From Pseudomonas sp. IPO3778 (GTDB lineage Bacteria; Pseudomonadota; Gammaproteobacteria; Pseudomonadales; Pseudomonadaceae): a stretch of DNA of 64,000 nt. The notes below the pieces were generated by a model, which did no database searches, was not told the DNA's origin, and saw only the letters and a list, made by a program, of their open reading frames with translations. The DNA is taken from NCBI RefSeq assembly GCF_013386825.1, contig NZ_JACARC010000068.1, positions 18,261 to 82,260 of the forward strand, read 5' to 3'. Of this stretch, positions 1-7,809 are shown one piece after another (position 1 is the stretch's first letter; each line of letters begins with the position of its first letter). Both the position numbers and the translations under genes were made by a program.

Positions 1-407
1 CGCGGGAAGGGCACCCGTTGTTCGATGGGGAAATCACCGCCGCTCGGTTCGCCAGCTATCCCCACATCAGCACTTCCCGGCGCGGCATCGCACGCGGGCC
101 GATCGACACTGCCCTGAATGCCCAGGGTCTGGAGCGTCGTGTTGCGGTGATCGCCCCGGGGTTTCACGGTGCGATGTTCATGTTGCCAGACTCCGACCTG
201 ATCCTGCCGATACCCAAGGAAGCGCTCTACAGCGCCAATCGCCTGAAGCTGCCGCTGCGTGCGTTCACGTTGCCCATCTCCCTGCCGACCCTGGTGCTGA
301 CCCAGGCCTGGCACCCGCGCTTCGACAAGGACCCGGCCCATAAATGGCTGCGCGAAACCATGCGCGAATGCTGCGAGGCGACGTGGCAGGAAGCGCAGCC
401 CACGTGA
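1..407 (+). CDS. LysR-family transcriptional regulator, C-terminal part (gene starts before the window)
   Basis: The open frame runs into the left edge, reading in frame from base 3 with residues REGHPLFDG, and ends at a TGA at 405-407. Only the end of the substrate-binding domain is present. The pattern is that of the LysR effector domain: ITAARFASYPHI, then a stretch with LPDSDLILPIP, then the closing LPTLVLTQAWHPRFDKDPAHKWLRE-type segment. The DNA-binding domain lies outside the window. The gene points toward the efflux operon starting at 637, 229 bases downstream, and may control it, but that is inference from position only. Confidence 0.85.
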   Translation, partial: REGHPLFDGEITAARFASYPHISTSRRGIARGPIDTALNAQGLERRVAVIAPGFHGAMFMLPDSDLILPIPKEALYSANRLKLPLRAFTLPISLPTLVLTQAWHPRFDKDPAHKWLRETMRECCEATWQEAQPT

Positions 408-428
408 GTCGGAATTGAGCTCGGTCAA

Positions 429-516
429 TGTGGGAGCTGGCTTGCCTGCGATGCGGGCGACCCGGTTTTTCAGGAATAGCGAGGTGATGCCATCGCGGGC
501 AAGCCCGGCTCCCACA
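429..516. repeat. REP palindrome, 'ATCGCGGGCAAGC' class
   Basis: The arms are TGTGGGAGCTGGCTTGCC at the left and GGCAAGCCCGGCTCCCACA at the right, forming an imperfect palindrome about 88 bases long in the gap between the LysR tail and the efflux operon. The same element recurs seven more times in the window. REPs of this kind are characteristic of fluorescent pseudomonads and are mobilised by RAYT transposases; no RAYT gene is seen here. Confidence 0.85.
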
Positions 517-551
517 GAGATCGCATACCTTTTGATCGTTGCGTCTGGTGC

Positions 552-572
552 ACTTATAAGCTTCCTATAAGT
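552..572. promoter_or_regulatory. Inverted repeat ACTTATA-N7-TATAAGT upstream of efflux operon 1
   Basis: This perfect 7-base inverted repeat with a 7-base spacer lies 65 bases before the start of the DHA2 transporter. Its AT-rich symmetric form fits an operator for a dimeric regulator; the partial LysR gene just upstream is the nearest candidate. No binding evidence exists in the sequence beyond the symmetry. Confidence 0.4.
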
Positions 573-636
573 CACTTTTTGTCATGTCTAAGCCTTATTA
601 AACTGCTCGGGTATTTCCTATTCCGAGTTGTAGTTC

Positions 637-2172
637 ATGACGTCCCTCGCTGCTCCCGCACCCCTGGCCGCAGCCAAGCCGACCGCCATCGCCCCGCCCG
701 TTTTCGGTCCACGCATCATCATCGGCCTGGTGGGCGTATTGCTCGCGGTACTGGTGTCCGGCCTCAACGAGATGGTGACCAAGGTCGCCCTCGCTGACAT
801 TCGCGGTGCGCTGTACATCGGCTTCGACGAAGGCACCTGGCTGGTGGCCGCCTACACCGCCACCTCGGTTTCGGCCATGGCCTTTGCGCCTTGGTGTTCG
901 GTGACCTTTTCCCTGCGCCGTTTCACCCTCTGCGCCATCGGCCTGTTCACCGTGCTCGGCGTGCTGTGCCCGTTCGCACCGAACTACGAAAGCCTGCTGA
1001 TTTTGCGCACCGTGCAAGGTCTGGCCGGCGGCGCATTGCCGCCGATGCTGATGACCGTGGCCCTGCGTTTCCTGCCGGCCAACGTCAAGCTGTACGGCTT
1101 GGCCGGCTACGCCCTGACGGCAACCTTCGGCCCCAGCCTTGGTACACCCTTGGCCGCGTTATGGACCGAGTACGTCGGCTGGCAATGGGCGTTCTGGCAG
1201 ATCGTCGGGCCGTGCCTGCTGGCCATGGCGGCCGTGGCCTACGGCTTGCCTCAGGACCCGCTGCGCCTTGAGCGCTTCAAGCAGTTCAACTGGCGTGGCT
1301 TGCTGCTGGGTTTTCCGGCGATCTGCATGCTGGTGATCGGCCTGTTGCAGGGCAATCGGCTGGACTGGTTTGAGTCGCCGTTGATTACCTCATTGTTGGT
1401 CGGCGGCCTGGTGCTGCTGGTGCTGTTCATGATCAACGAGTGGTCGCATCCGATGCCGTTTTTCAGATTGCAGATGCTCGGCCTCCGCAACCTGGCCTTC
1501 GCATTGATCGTACTCGCCGGGGTGCTGATCGTGTTGCTGGCGGTCACCCTCATTCCGTCCAGCTACCTGGCTCAGGTGCATGGCTACCGCCCGCTGCAAA
1601 CCGCACCGGTGATGTTGATCATGGCGCTGCCGCAGTTGATCGCGCTGCCGTTGGTGGCGGCGCTGTGCAACCTGCGTTGGGTCGATTGCCGCTGGGTCTT
1701 GGGCATTGGTTTGAGCCTGTTGATCCTGTCTTGCGTGGGCGGGGCGCAATTGACGTCAGCGTGGATCCGCGACGATTTCTACGCGCTGCAGTTGCTGCAA
1801 ATCTTCGGGCAACCGATGGCCGTGTTGCCGCTGCTGATGCTCTCCACCGGCAGCATCACGCCCCAGGACGGGCCGTTCGCCTCGGCCTGGTTCAATACCG
1901 TCAAAGGGCTCGCTGCCGTGATCGCCACTGGCGTGATCGACGCCTTGACCACCCACCGCCTGCATTTCCACTCGACCATGTTGGTGGACAGCCTGGGCAA
2001 CTCGCCCCTGGCCGACAGCGACGCCGTCGGCCTCGCTCATCGGTTGCACGAACAGGCCGTGGTGCTCACTTCTTCGGATCTCTACTACGTCATGGCCGGT
2101 GTCGCGGCGGTGTTGATCCTGCTGATTTTCTGGATGCCGACGCGGATTTATCCGCCCCGCGCACCGACTTGA
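637..2172 (+). CDS. MFS drug efflux transporter, DHA2 (EmrB-like) family
   Basis: This 511-residue inner-membrane protein would export drugs or other small molecules by proton antiport as the pump of a tripartite system. After a short Ala/Pro-rich cytoplasmic start, hydrophobic segments begin near residue 30 and continue to the end (about 14 helices, the DHA2 number). The segment LILRTVQGLAGGALPPMLM around residues 125-145 matches the conserved motif C region of drug antiporters. It is followed after 26 bases by an HlyD-type adaptor and then an outer-membrane factor, the EmrB-EmrA-TolC arrangement. The substrate cannot be told from sequence. Confidence 0.9.
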   Translation: MTSLAAPAPLAAAKPTAIAPPVFGPRIIIGLVGVLLAVLVSGLNEMVTKVALADIRGALYIGFDEGTWLVAAYTATSVSAMAFAPWCSVTFSLRRFTLCAIGLFTVLGVLCPFAPNYESLLILRTVQGLAGGALPPMLMTVALRFLPANVKLYGLAGYALTATFGPSLGTPLAALWTEYVGWQWAFWQIVGPCLLAMAAVAYGLPQDPLRLERFKQFNWRGLLLGFPAICMLVIGLLQGNRLDWFESPLITSLLVGGLVLLVLFMINEWSHPMPFFRLQMLGLRNLAFALIVLAGVLIVLLAVTLIPSSYLAQVHGYRPLQTAPVMLIMALPQLIALPLVAALCNLRWVDCRWVLGIGLSLLILSCVGGAQLTSAWIRDDFYALQLLQIFGQPMAVLPLLMLSTGSITPQDGPFASAWFNTVKGLAAVIATGVIDALTTHRLHFHSTMLVDSLGNSPLADSDAVGLAHRLHEQAVVLTSSDLYYVMAGVAAVLILLIFWMPTRIYPPRAPT

Positions 2173-2198
2173 TTGCTCACTGAGCCAAAGGGATTGCT

Positions 2199-3257
2199 AT
2201 GAAACGCAAAGACAAAATCGCTGTAACCGTCATCACCGTGTTCGCCGTGGGTGTGCTGGTTTACCTGCTGGCGCCGGGCATGTTCGGCAGCAAGCGCCAG
2301 AGCACCAACGACGCCTTCGTCGCCGCCGACTACACCCTGGTGGCGCCGCGTGTGGCCGGGTTTATCAAGGAAGTGCTGGTGGAGGACAACCAGCGGGTCA
2401 AGGCCGGCCAGTTGCTGGCGCTGATCGACGACCGTGACTTTCGCGCGGCTGCCCAGGCGGCGGATGCCGACACCCTGGTGGCCCGGGCCCAGCTGAAAAA
2501 TGCCACGGCGACCCTGGAGCGCCAAAGCTCGGTCATCGCCCAGGCCCAGGCCACCGTGGCGGCAGATCGCGCCGAAGTGGCGTTTGCCGAACACGAACTG
2601 AACCGCTACAACCACCTCGCGGGCGTAGGCGCCGGCACCGTGCAAAACGCCCAGCAAGCCAAGACCCGCATCGAGCAGGCCACCGCGCGCCTGGCCAATG
2701 CCACGGCGGTGCTGGCGGCCGAACGCAAGCAGGTGGAAATCCTCGGCGCCCAGCGTGATGCGGCAGACGGTGGCCTGAAGCGCGCCCAGGCCGCGCTGGA
2801 AATGGCCAGCTATCAGCTGTCGTACACCCGCATCGTCGCACCGGTGGACGGCATGGTCGGCGAACGGGCCGTGCGGGTTGGCGCTTATGTGACGCCGGGC
2901 AGCAAGATCCTCGCGGTGGTGCCACTGGCCGAGGCCTACGTGGTGGCCAATTTCCAGGAAACCCAACTGTCCCACATGCACGCCGGCCAAACGGTGGACG
3001 TGAAGGTCGACAGCCTCGACGGCGAAGTGCTCAAGGGGCACCTCGAAAGCCTCGCACCGGCCACCGGGGTGACGTTTGCCTCAGTCCGGCCGGACAACGC
3101 CACCGGCAACTTCACCAAGGTGGTACAGCGCATTCCGGTGAAAATCATCCTGGAACCTGGCCAGGCCCTGACCGAACGCCTGCGGGTCGGCATGTCGGTG
3201 GAAGCCAGCGTCGACACCCAGGCCGCCGCCCAGCCACGTGAGGTGGCGCAGCAATGA
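2199..3257 (+). CDS. HlyD/EmrA-type membrane fusion protein
   Basis: A 352-residue periplasmic adaptor linking the DHA2 pump to the outer-membrane channel. One N-terminal membrane helix (about residues 8-27, IAVTVITVFAVGVLVYLLA) is followed by a lipoyl-like half (VAPRVAGFIKEVLVEDNQ), a long Ala/Gln/Arg-rich coiled coil (about 85-195), the second lipoyl half (YTRIVAPVDGMVGERAV) and a beta-barrel. This is the standard EmrA order and length. The stop overlaps the start of the next gene by four bases, so the two are translationally coupled. Confidence 0.92.
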   Translation: MKRKDKIAVTVITVFAVGVLVYLLAPGMFGSKRQSTNDAFVAADYTLVAPRVAGFIKEVLVEDNQRVKAGQLLALIDDRDFRAAAQAADADTLVARAQLKNATATLERQSSVIAQAQATVAADRAEVAFAEHELNRYNHLAGVGAGTVQNAQQAKTRIEQATARLANATAVLAAERKQVEILGAQRDAADGGLKRAQAALEMASYQLSYTRIVAPVDGMVGERAVRVGAYVTPGSKILAVVPLAEAYVVANFQETQLSHMHAGQTVDVKVDSLDGEVLKGHLESLAPATGVTFASVRPDNATGNFTKVVQRIPVKIILEPGQALTERLRVGMSVEASVDTQAAAQPREVAQQ

Positions 3258-4696
3258 GACGCCTCGTCTGGTTTACCTTGAGCCTGCTCAGCCTGAGTGC
3301 CTGCACCGTCGGCCCGGACTTTCAGCGCCCGCAAAATCCCGTCGGTCAATGGACCGAGCCTCATGGCCAGAAAGCCGCCAGCCACGCGGTCAACGACCCG
3401 CTGGAAGAGCGCTGGTGGGAAGTGTTCCATGATCAGCAACTCACCGCGCTGACGCGGCGTGCGCTCACCGACAACCTCGACCTGAAACTCGCCAGCAGCC
3501 GCCTGCAGCAAAGCCGCGCCGCGCGCCAGGTGATCACCGCCGAGCGCTACCCGACCGTCAACGCCACCGGCGATTACCTGCGCCAGCGCAACAGCGCCGA
3601 TGGCTTGAGCGACGCCTCGGGGAAGAACGGCCGCTCGGCCTACAACCAGTGGGACATGGGGTTTTCCGCCGCCTGGGAACTGGACTTCTGGGGCCGGGTA
3701 AAACGCGAAACCGAAGCCGCCGACGCCACCCTGCAAGTCGCCGAAAACGACCGCCGCGCCGTGCTGTTGTCGGTGCTGGCGGAAACCGCCCAGGACTACA
3801 TCCAGCTGCGCGGCGTGCAAAACACCCGGGCCGTCACCGAGCAAAACCTCGACGTCGCCCGCCACAGCCTGAAGCTCTCGCAACTGCGCCTGGCCGATGG
3901 TGTGGCCACGGACCTCGATGTCGCGGAGGCTGCTGCTCAAGTCGCCGCTATCGAAGCGCGCCTGCCGGATCTGCAGCAACGCCAGGACCAACTGATCAAC
4001 GCCCTGAGCCTGCTGATGGGCGAACCGCCCCAAGCCTTGTACGCTGAGCTGTCCAAGGACGCTGCCGTACCGCAGACCCAACGCCAGGTCGCCATCGGCC
4101 TGCCGTCGCAGTTGGCCGAGCGCCGCCCCGACATCCGCCAGGCCGAAGCGCGCTTGCATGCAGCCACCGCCTCCATCGGCGTGGCCAAGGGCGACTTCTA
4201 CCCGCGCATCACCCTGTCCGGCAGCGTGGGCTCCCAGGCATTGCAGTTGGCGGATTTTGGCTCGTGGAGTTCGCGTGCCTTCGCGTTCGGCCCGCAACTG
4301 AGCCTGCCGATTTTCAACGGTGGCCGGTTGCAAGGCATGCTTGATCTGCGTGAAGCCCAGCAACAGGAAGCGGCGCTGGCCTACCAGCAAACCGTGCTGC
4401 GGGCCTGGCATGAAATCGACGACCAACTGACCCGCTACAACGCCAGCCAACTGCGCCGCGACAGCCTGGCCGAAGCCGTACGCCAGAACCAGATCGCCCT
4501 CACCACGGCGCAGCATCAATACGTCGAAGGCGTGGTGGATTTCGTCAACGTGCTGACGGTGCAAAGTGCGTTGCTGGCGACGCAGGAGCAGTGGGTGGAA
4601 AGCTCCACCGGCGTTTCATTGGCCATGGTCGGGCTTTACAAGGCGTTGGGCGGGGGCTGGGAGTCGGTGTATCCGGAACAGACGGCAGGGCGTTAA
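3254..4696 (+). CDS. Outer-membrane efflux lipoprotein, NodT/OprM family
   Basis: This 480-residue protein would form the trimeric outer-membrane channel of efflux operon 1. The signal peptide ends in the lipobox LSAC with Cys17 as the lipidated residue, followed by the family hallmark TVGPDFQRP. Two repeated coiled-coil/beta halves typical of TolC-like proteins can be traced, with conserved DNLDLKLASSRLQQSRA and RRPDIRQAEARLHAATASIGVAKGDFYPRI segments. It is the last gene of the operon; a perfect hairpin follows at 4701-4730. Confidence 0.92.
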   Translation: MRRLVWFTLSLLSLSACTVGPDFQRPQNPVGQWTEPHGQKAASHAVNDPLEERWWEVFHDQQLTALTRRALTDNLDLKLASSRLQQSRAARQVITAERYPTVNATGDYLRQRNSADGLSDASGKNGRSAYNQWDMGFSAAWELDFWGRVKRETEAADATLQVAENDRRAVLLSVLAETAQDYIQLRGVQNTRAVTEQNLDVARHSLKLSQLRLADGVATDLDVAEAAAQVAAIEARLPDLQQRQDQLINALSLLMGEPPQALYAELSKDAAVPQTQRQVAIGLPSQLAERRPDIRQAEARLHAATASIGVAKGDFYPRITLSGSVGSQALQLADFGSWSSRAFAFGPQLSLPIFNGGRLQGMLDLREAQQQEAALAYQQTVLRAWHEIDDQLTRYNASQLRRDSLAEAVRQNQIALTTAQHQYVEGVVDFVNVLTVQSALLATQEQWVESSTGVSLAMVGLYKALGGGWESVYPEQTAGR

Positions 4697-4700
4697 CACC

Positions 4701-4730
4701 AGTGCCCACGGTCGAGGGACCGTGGGCACT
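4701..4730. terminator. Perfect 13-base-pair hairpin between convergent genes
   Basis: AGTGCCCACGGTC pairs exactly with GACCGTGGGCACT around a GAGG loop. It separates the convergent efflux operon and the DUF3142 gene. Neither strand has a T-run right after the stem, so it is a weak intrinsic terminator at best, or a transcript-end stabiliser. Confidence 0.5.
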
Positions 4731-5434
4731 CAAGGATTCTGCAAAAACACCACATACCCTCGAAACCACTCATTCCCCTTCAAATACCCCGGCTCCTCCC
4801 ACTCTCCACCCTGAATCAACCCAATCTTGAATGGCACGCCCAGCCGATTCATCCGTGGCAAATACGCCGCGTAATCCGGGATGCTGTGGCGGCCCTGATA
4901 GGTTTGCACCACCACTTCATCAATCACGCCCTTGAGTTGCGCGATGGCCGCCGGGTCGGCATTGCTGCTCCAGTCCATCAGCCCCGTGATGCTCAGACGC
5001 AAGTCCTTGGGCAGGCGCTGGCGCAGGTCCCGCAGGAAGTCGGCGTATTCGTTGAGGTATTGGGTGCGCGCATCGAAGTCGATCTGGATACCCACCACCG
5101 GATTGCCCGCGTCCCGCCAGCGTTGCACCTGGCCGAGCATCTGGCGGTAGACCGACTCGGGCCAGTGCAGCGTATGGGCGCGGTATACCACCCAGATGTC
5201 GCCCTGGGTGATACGCGGCACGCTCATGCCCTGGGCGATGAGTTGCACGCCACGCTGGGGCGCGCGGCGGGTCGAGTTGATCTGGCCCTGGAGGATGTAC
5301 AGGGTTTTGGCCTGTTTGAGCACCGGCTGGGGAGCGACGCCGCTCCACAGCCAGAACGCGTCATGGTCACGGGCGTCCACCGCGCCGAAGGCCGGGCTTG
5401 CCAGCAGGAGCAGGGCCAGCCAGATACGCTTCAC
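4730..5434 (-). CDS. DUF3142-family secreted protein
   Basis: This 234-residue protein has a signal peptide (MKRIWLALLLLASPAFG, cleavage about residue 18) and belongs by pattern to the DUF3142 family of unknown function: HDAFWLWSGV at the start, VVGIQIDFDARTQYLNEYADFL in the middle and IDEVVVQTYQGRHSI and KIGLIQGGEW toward the end. The alternating beta strands and the acidic IDFD segment resemble a TIM-barrel glycoside-hydrolase-like fold, which is inference. It starts three bases after the stop of the 720-residue upstream gene, so the two form an operon. Confidence 0.75.
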   Translation of the reverse strand: MKRIWLALLLLASPAFGAVDARDHDAFWLWSGVAPQPVLKQAKTLYILQGQINSTRRAPQRGVQLIAQGMSVPRITQGDIWVVYRAHTLHWPESVYRQMLGQVQRWRDAGNPVVGIQIDFDARTQYLNEYADFLRDLRQRLPKDLRLSITGLMDWSSNADPAAIAQLKGVIDEVVVQTYQGRHSIPDYAAYLPRMNRLGVPFKIGLIQGGEWEEPGYLKGNEWFRGYVVFLQNP

Positions 5435-5437
5435 GGC

Positions 5438-7600
5438 TTACCAGTAGTACTGCAGCGACTTGCCCCACTGGGTATCGGCAAACCCGGTTTTCAACTGGCG
5501 GAACCAGCCTTTGCGCACGGCCTTGTCGACGTCTTCGCCACCGCAGCTGTTGTAGCCCGAAGGCCCGTAGCAGTTGATGGCGCGAAACAGCGCGTAGGCC
5601 TTGTCGTTATGCGGTGCCTTGGGGTTGCCGATCACCTGCTTGTAGCCTTCGAGACGGGAGAAGGTTTCACCTTTGAAGGGCGAGGCGGTACTGCCCAGGC
5701 TGCCGGCGGAGCGCGCTTGTTCCAAGGGCATGCCGTCGAGGCCGTTACGCAGGATGAATTCACCCAGGCAGTTCAGGCCCTGGGGGTTTTTCGGGTCGGC
5801 CTGCAAGGTGCTGGCGATTTGCGCAACGCTCGGGCAGGTGTAGCCGGATTCGGCTTTGTCACCGGTCCAGCGGAACAGCTTCAACGACTGGCCGCCGCTG
5901 TAGACATAGCCCAGGCTGGTGCCGAGCTTGTCGTCGGAAAGCGAGGCGGGCAGTTGCTTCAGGTCTTCGGCAAAGGTCGCGAACTGGCCGCGCAGCAGGT
6001 CTTTGTAGAGCAGCGTGAATTGCGCGGTCTGGCGCTCTACCGGGTCGCCCGCATTGGCCAACTGCTGGCGCAGCAATTCAGGGCCGGCGACATTGCGCAG
6101 CAGGATATAGCGCACCTGCTTGGCGCTGATCGGGGAGTCGGTGGCGAACACCTTGGCCAGTTGCCCGCTGCGTTCGTAGTTCATCGCCAGGGCCAGCTCA
6201 AGCTGGTCCCGTTGCAACGGTTGCTTGGCCAGCGGCAGCAGTTGCAGCCACAGGGCTTCGGCGGCTTTCCAGTCTTCCTTGGCTTCCAGCGCCAGGCCGC
6301 GCAGGGTCTGCTGGCTGAAAGCGAAGTAGTCGAGGGTTGAGGGTACGTCCTGCGGCAGCAGCTTCAAGGCGCGGTCAGGCTGATGCTCGACGTACACGGC
6401 AAACGCCGCCTGCACATAGGCATACAGCGCCGGTTCCTGGGCAAATATCGACTTTTGCCCGTCGAGGGCTTCGCGGGTGAGTTTGGGCGGCTCGCCGGCG
6501 CGCATCCACATCAGGTCGTTGAGGGCCAGGATCAGCGGGTTGCCCACCGGTGCGGTGGTGCTGGTCAGCAGCTTGGTGTCGGCTTCCTGCACCAGTTCAT
6601 CCAGGGAGACGTTGCGCTGGGCGTCGGTGGCCTGGGTCAGTTGCCAGGCAAAGTCGTCTGCCAGTTTGTCGGGGTTGGGTGCCAGCCAGTGCACCCGGCG
6701 CAGCAGGCCGCGGGCGGAGGCGGCGAATTCGCCCTGTGGATAAGTGTTCAGGTAGTCGTCGAAACCCTTCTCGGCCCGTTGCAGGGCGGACTTATCCACA
6801 TGCTCAAGGGACGGCGTGCCGTGTTCGTCGAAGGCATTTTGCTGGGCGTCGTTCAACGCGGTGCGGGCGGTCATGTACAGCGCGGTTTCCTTGAGCCAGG
6901 GCAGCGTGCTGCTGGTCAGCGCCGCGAAGCCTTTTTGTGCGTCGCTGAAGCGCCCGCTGTAAAAGTCCCCGGCGGCCTTCAGGTAGGCCAGCAATGCTTG
7001 GCCGTCTGCCGATTTAACCTGGTCGGCCTCGGCTGCGGCTACGCCATCCGAGGAGCAGCTGCCGAGCATCTGTACGCGCAGTTTGGCCAGCCATTGGCGT
7101 TCGGCCTGCGGTACATCGGCTTTTACCACCTGGCTGATAAAGGCGGCGGCGCTGTCATCGGCGTTGCTGCGGCAACGGCTGCCTTCGCCGGAAAGGAAGG
7201 CTTCACCGGCGGTCTTGTCGTCATCGCGCTTGATGCCCAGCGTGCTGAGCAGTTCGTCCAGTTCGGCGGTGCGCGAGTCGTCGGGTTTGTTGTCGGGCTC
7301 ATCTGCAGCCGGCGTGAGCCGATACACCGGGAAAGGCACCGGGCCAAAGCCTTCGGACGCGTCCTGCTCGCCCAAGGCATTCGGCGCCAGCGGCATTACC
7401 TGCTTGTCCGCCAGCAACAGGCGCAGGTTGACCCGGCTGTCATTGCCCGGGCTCAGGAAGGGCAGGTTGCTGCACACGTCCAGGCTGTTGCGCGACACCC
7501 GCCAATCCGGGTAGCACGAGTCATCGCCGCTGGCGTGGGCCTGAAGGGGCAGGGTGGCGAGCAATGTCAGTGCCAGGGGTGACAGAAGGCCGATGCGCAT
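5438..7600 (-). CDS. Large secreted protein with TPR-like helical repeats, function unknown
   Basis: I chose the ATG at 7600 because the product then begins with a clean signal peptide (MRIGLLSPLALTLLATLPLQAHA); the frame is open further upstream to 7657. The mature protein of about 700 residues begins with a Cys-containing segment (DDSCYPDWRVSRNSLDVCSNLPFLSPGNDSRVN). It continues as long alpha-helical repeats rich in Ala, Leu and Gln that look like tetratricopeptide or Sel1-type solenoid (for example YLKAAGDFYSGRFSDAQKGF and WKAAEALWLQLLPLA). It ends with another Cys pair region (INCYGPSGYNSCGG). I do not recognise a catalytic motif. The tight linkage to the DUF3142 gene suggests a joint periplasmic role. 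Confidence 0.7.
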   Translation of the reverse strand: MRIGLLSPLALTLLATLPLQAHASGDDSCYPDWRVSRNSLDVCSNLPFLSPGNDSRVNLRLLLADKQVMPLAPNALGEQDASEGFGPVPFPVYRLTPAADEPDNKPDDSRTAELDELLSTLGIKRDDDKTAGEAFLSGEGSRCRSNADDSAAAFISQVVKADVPQAERQWLAKLRVQMLGSCSSDGVAAAEADQVKSADGQALLAYLKAAGDFYSGRFSDAQKGFAALTSSTLPWLKETALYMTARTALNDAQQNAFDEHGTPSLEHVDKSALQRAEKGFDDYLNTYPQGEFAASARGLLRRVHWLAPNPDKLADDFAWQLTQATDAQRNVSLDELVQEADTKLLTSTTAPVGNPLILALNDLMWMRAGEPPKLTREALDGQKSIFAQEPALYAYVQAAFAVYVEHQPDRALKLLPQDVPSTLDYFAFSQQTLRGLALEAKEDWKAAEALWLQLLPLAKQPLQRDQLELALAMNYERSGQLAKVFATDSPISAKQVRYILLRNVAGPELLRQQLANAGDPVERQTAQFTLLYKDLLRGQFATFAEDLKQLPASLSDDKLGTSLGYVYSGGQSLKLFRWTGDKAESGYTCPSVAQIASTLQADPKNPQGLNCLGEFILRNGLDGMPLEQARSAGSLGSTASPFKGETFSRLEGYKQVIGNPKAPHNDKAYALFRAINCYGPSGYNSCGGEDVDKAVRKGWFRQLKTGFADTQWGKSLQYYW

Positions 7601-7809
7601 GAAGTGTCCTTGATCCTGAATCCATGGAAGGCAGCAATCATAGCCTGATCCGACCAACGCATCGGAGACACCCTGCGCAAAATTCAGATTTGTCCGATTG
7701 GCGGATGGCAGTTCAAATCGCGCAAAACAGCGGGCGAATCGAGGCCTTTTGACCTAGAGTGGCGGGTGTTTGCGCAAGCGCAGGTTTAGTAGTGGGTGAG
7801 GAAGTAGAG

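Noticed and set aside
2936..4564. Minus-strand open frame of 542 residues opposite efflux operon 1
   Set aside because: Shadow of the HlyD and outer-membrane lipoprotein genes; no recognisable domain.
4886..6340. Plus-strand open frame of 484 residues over the DUF3142 and solenoid genes
   Set aside because: Shadow frame; the minus-strand genes have signal peptides, tight spacing and family patterns.
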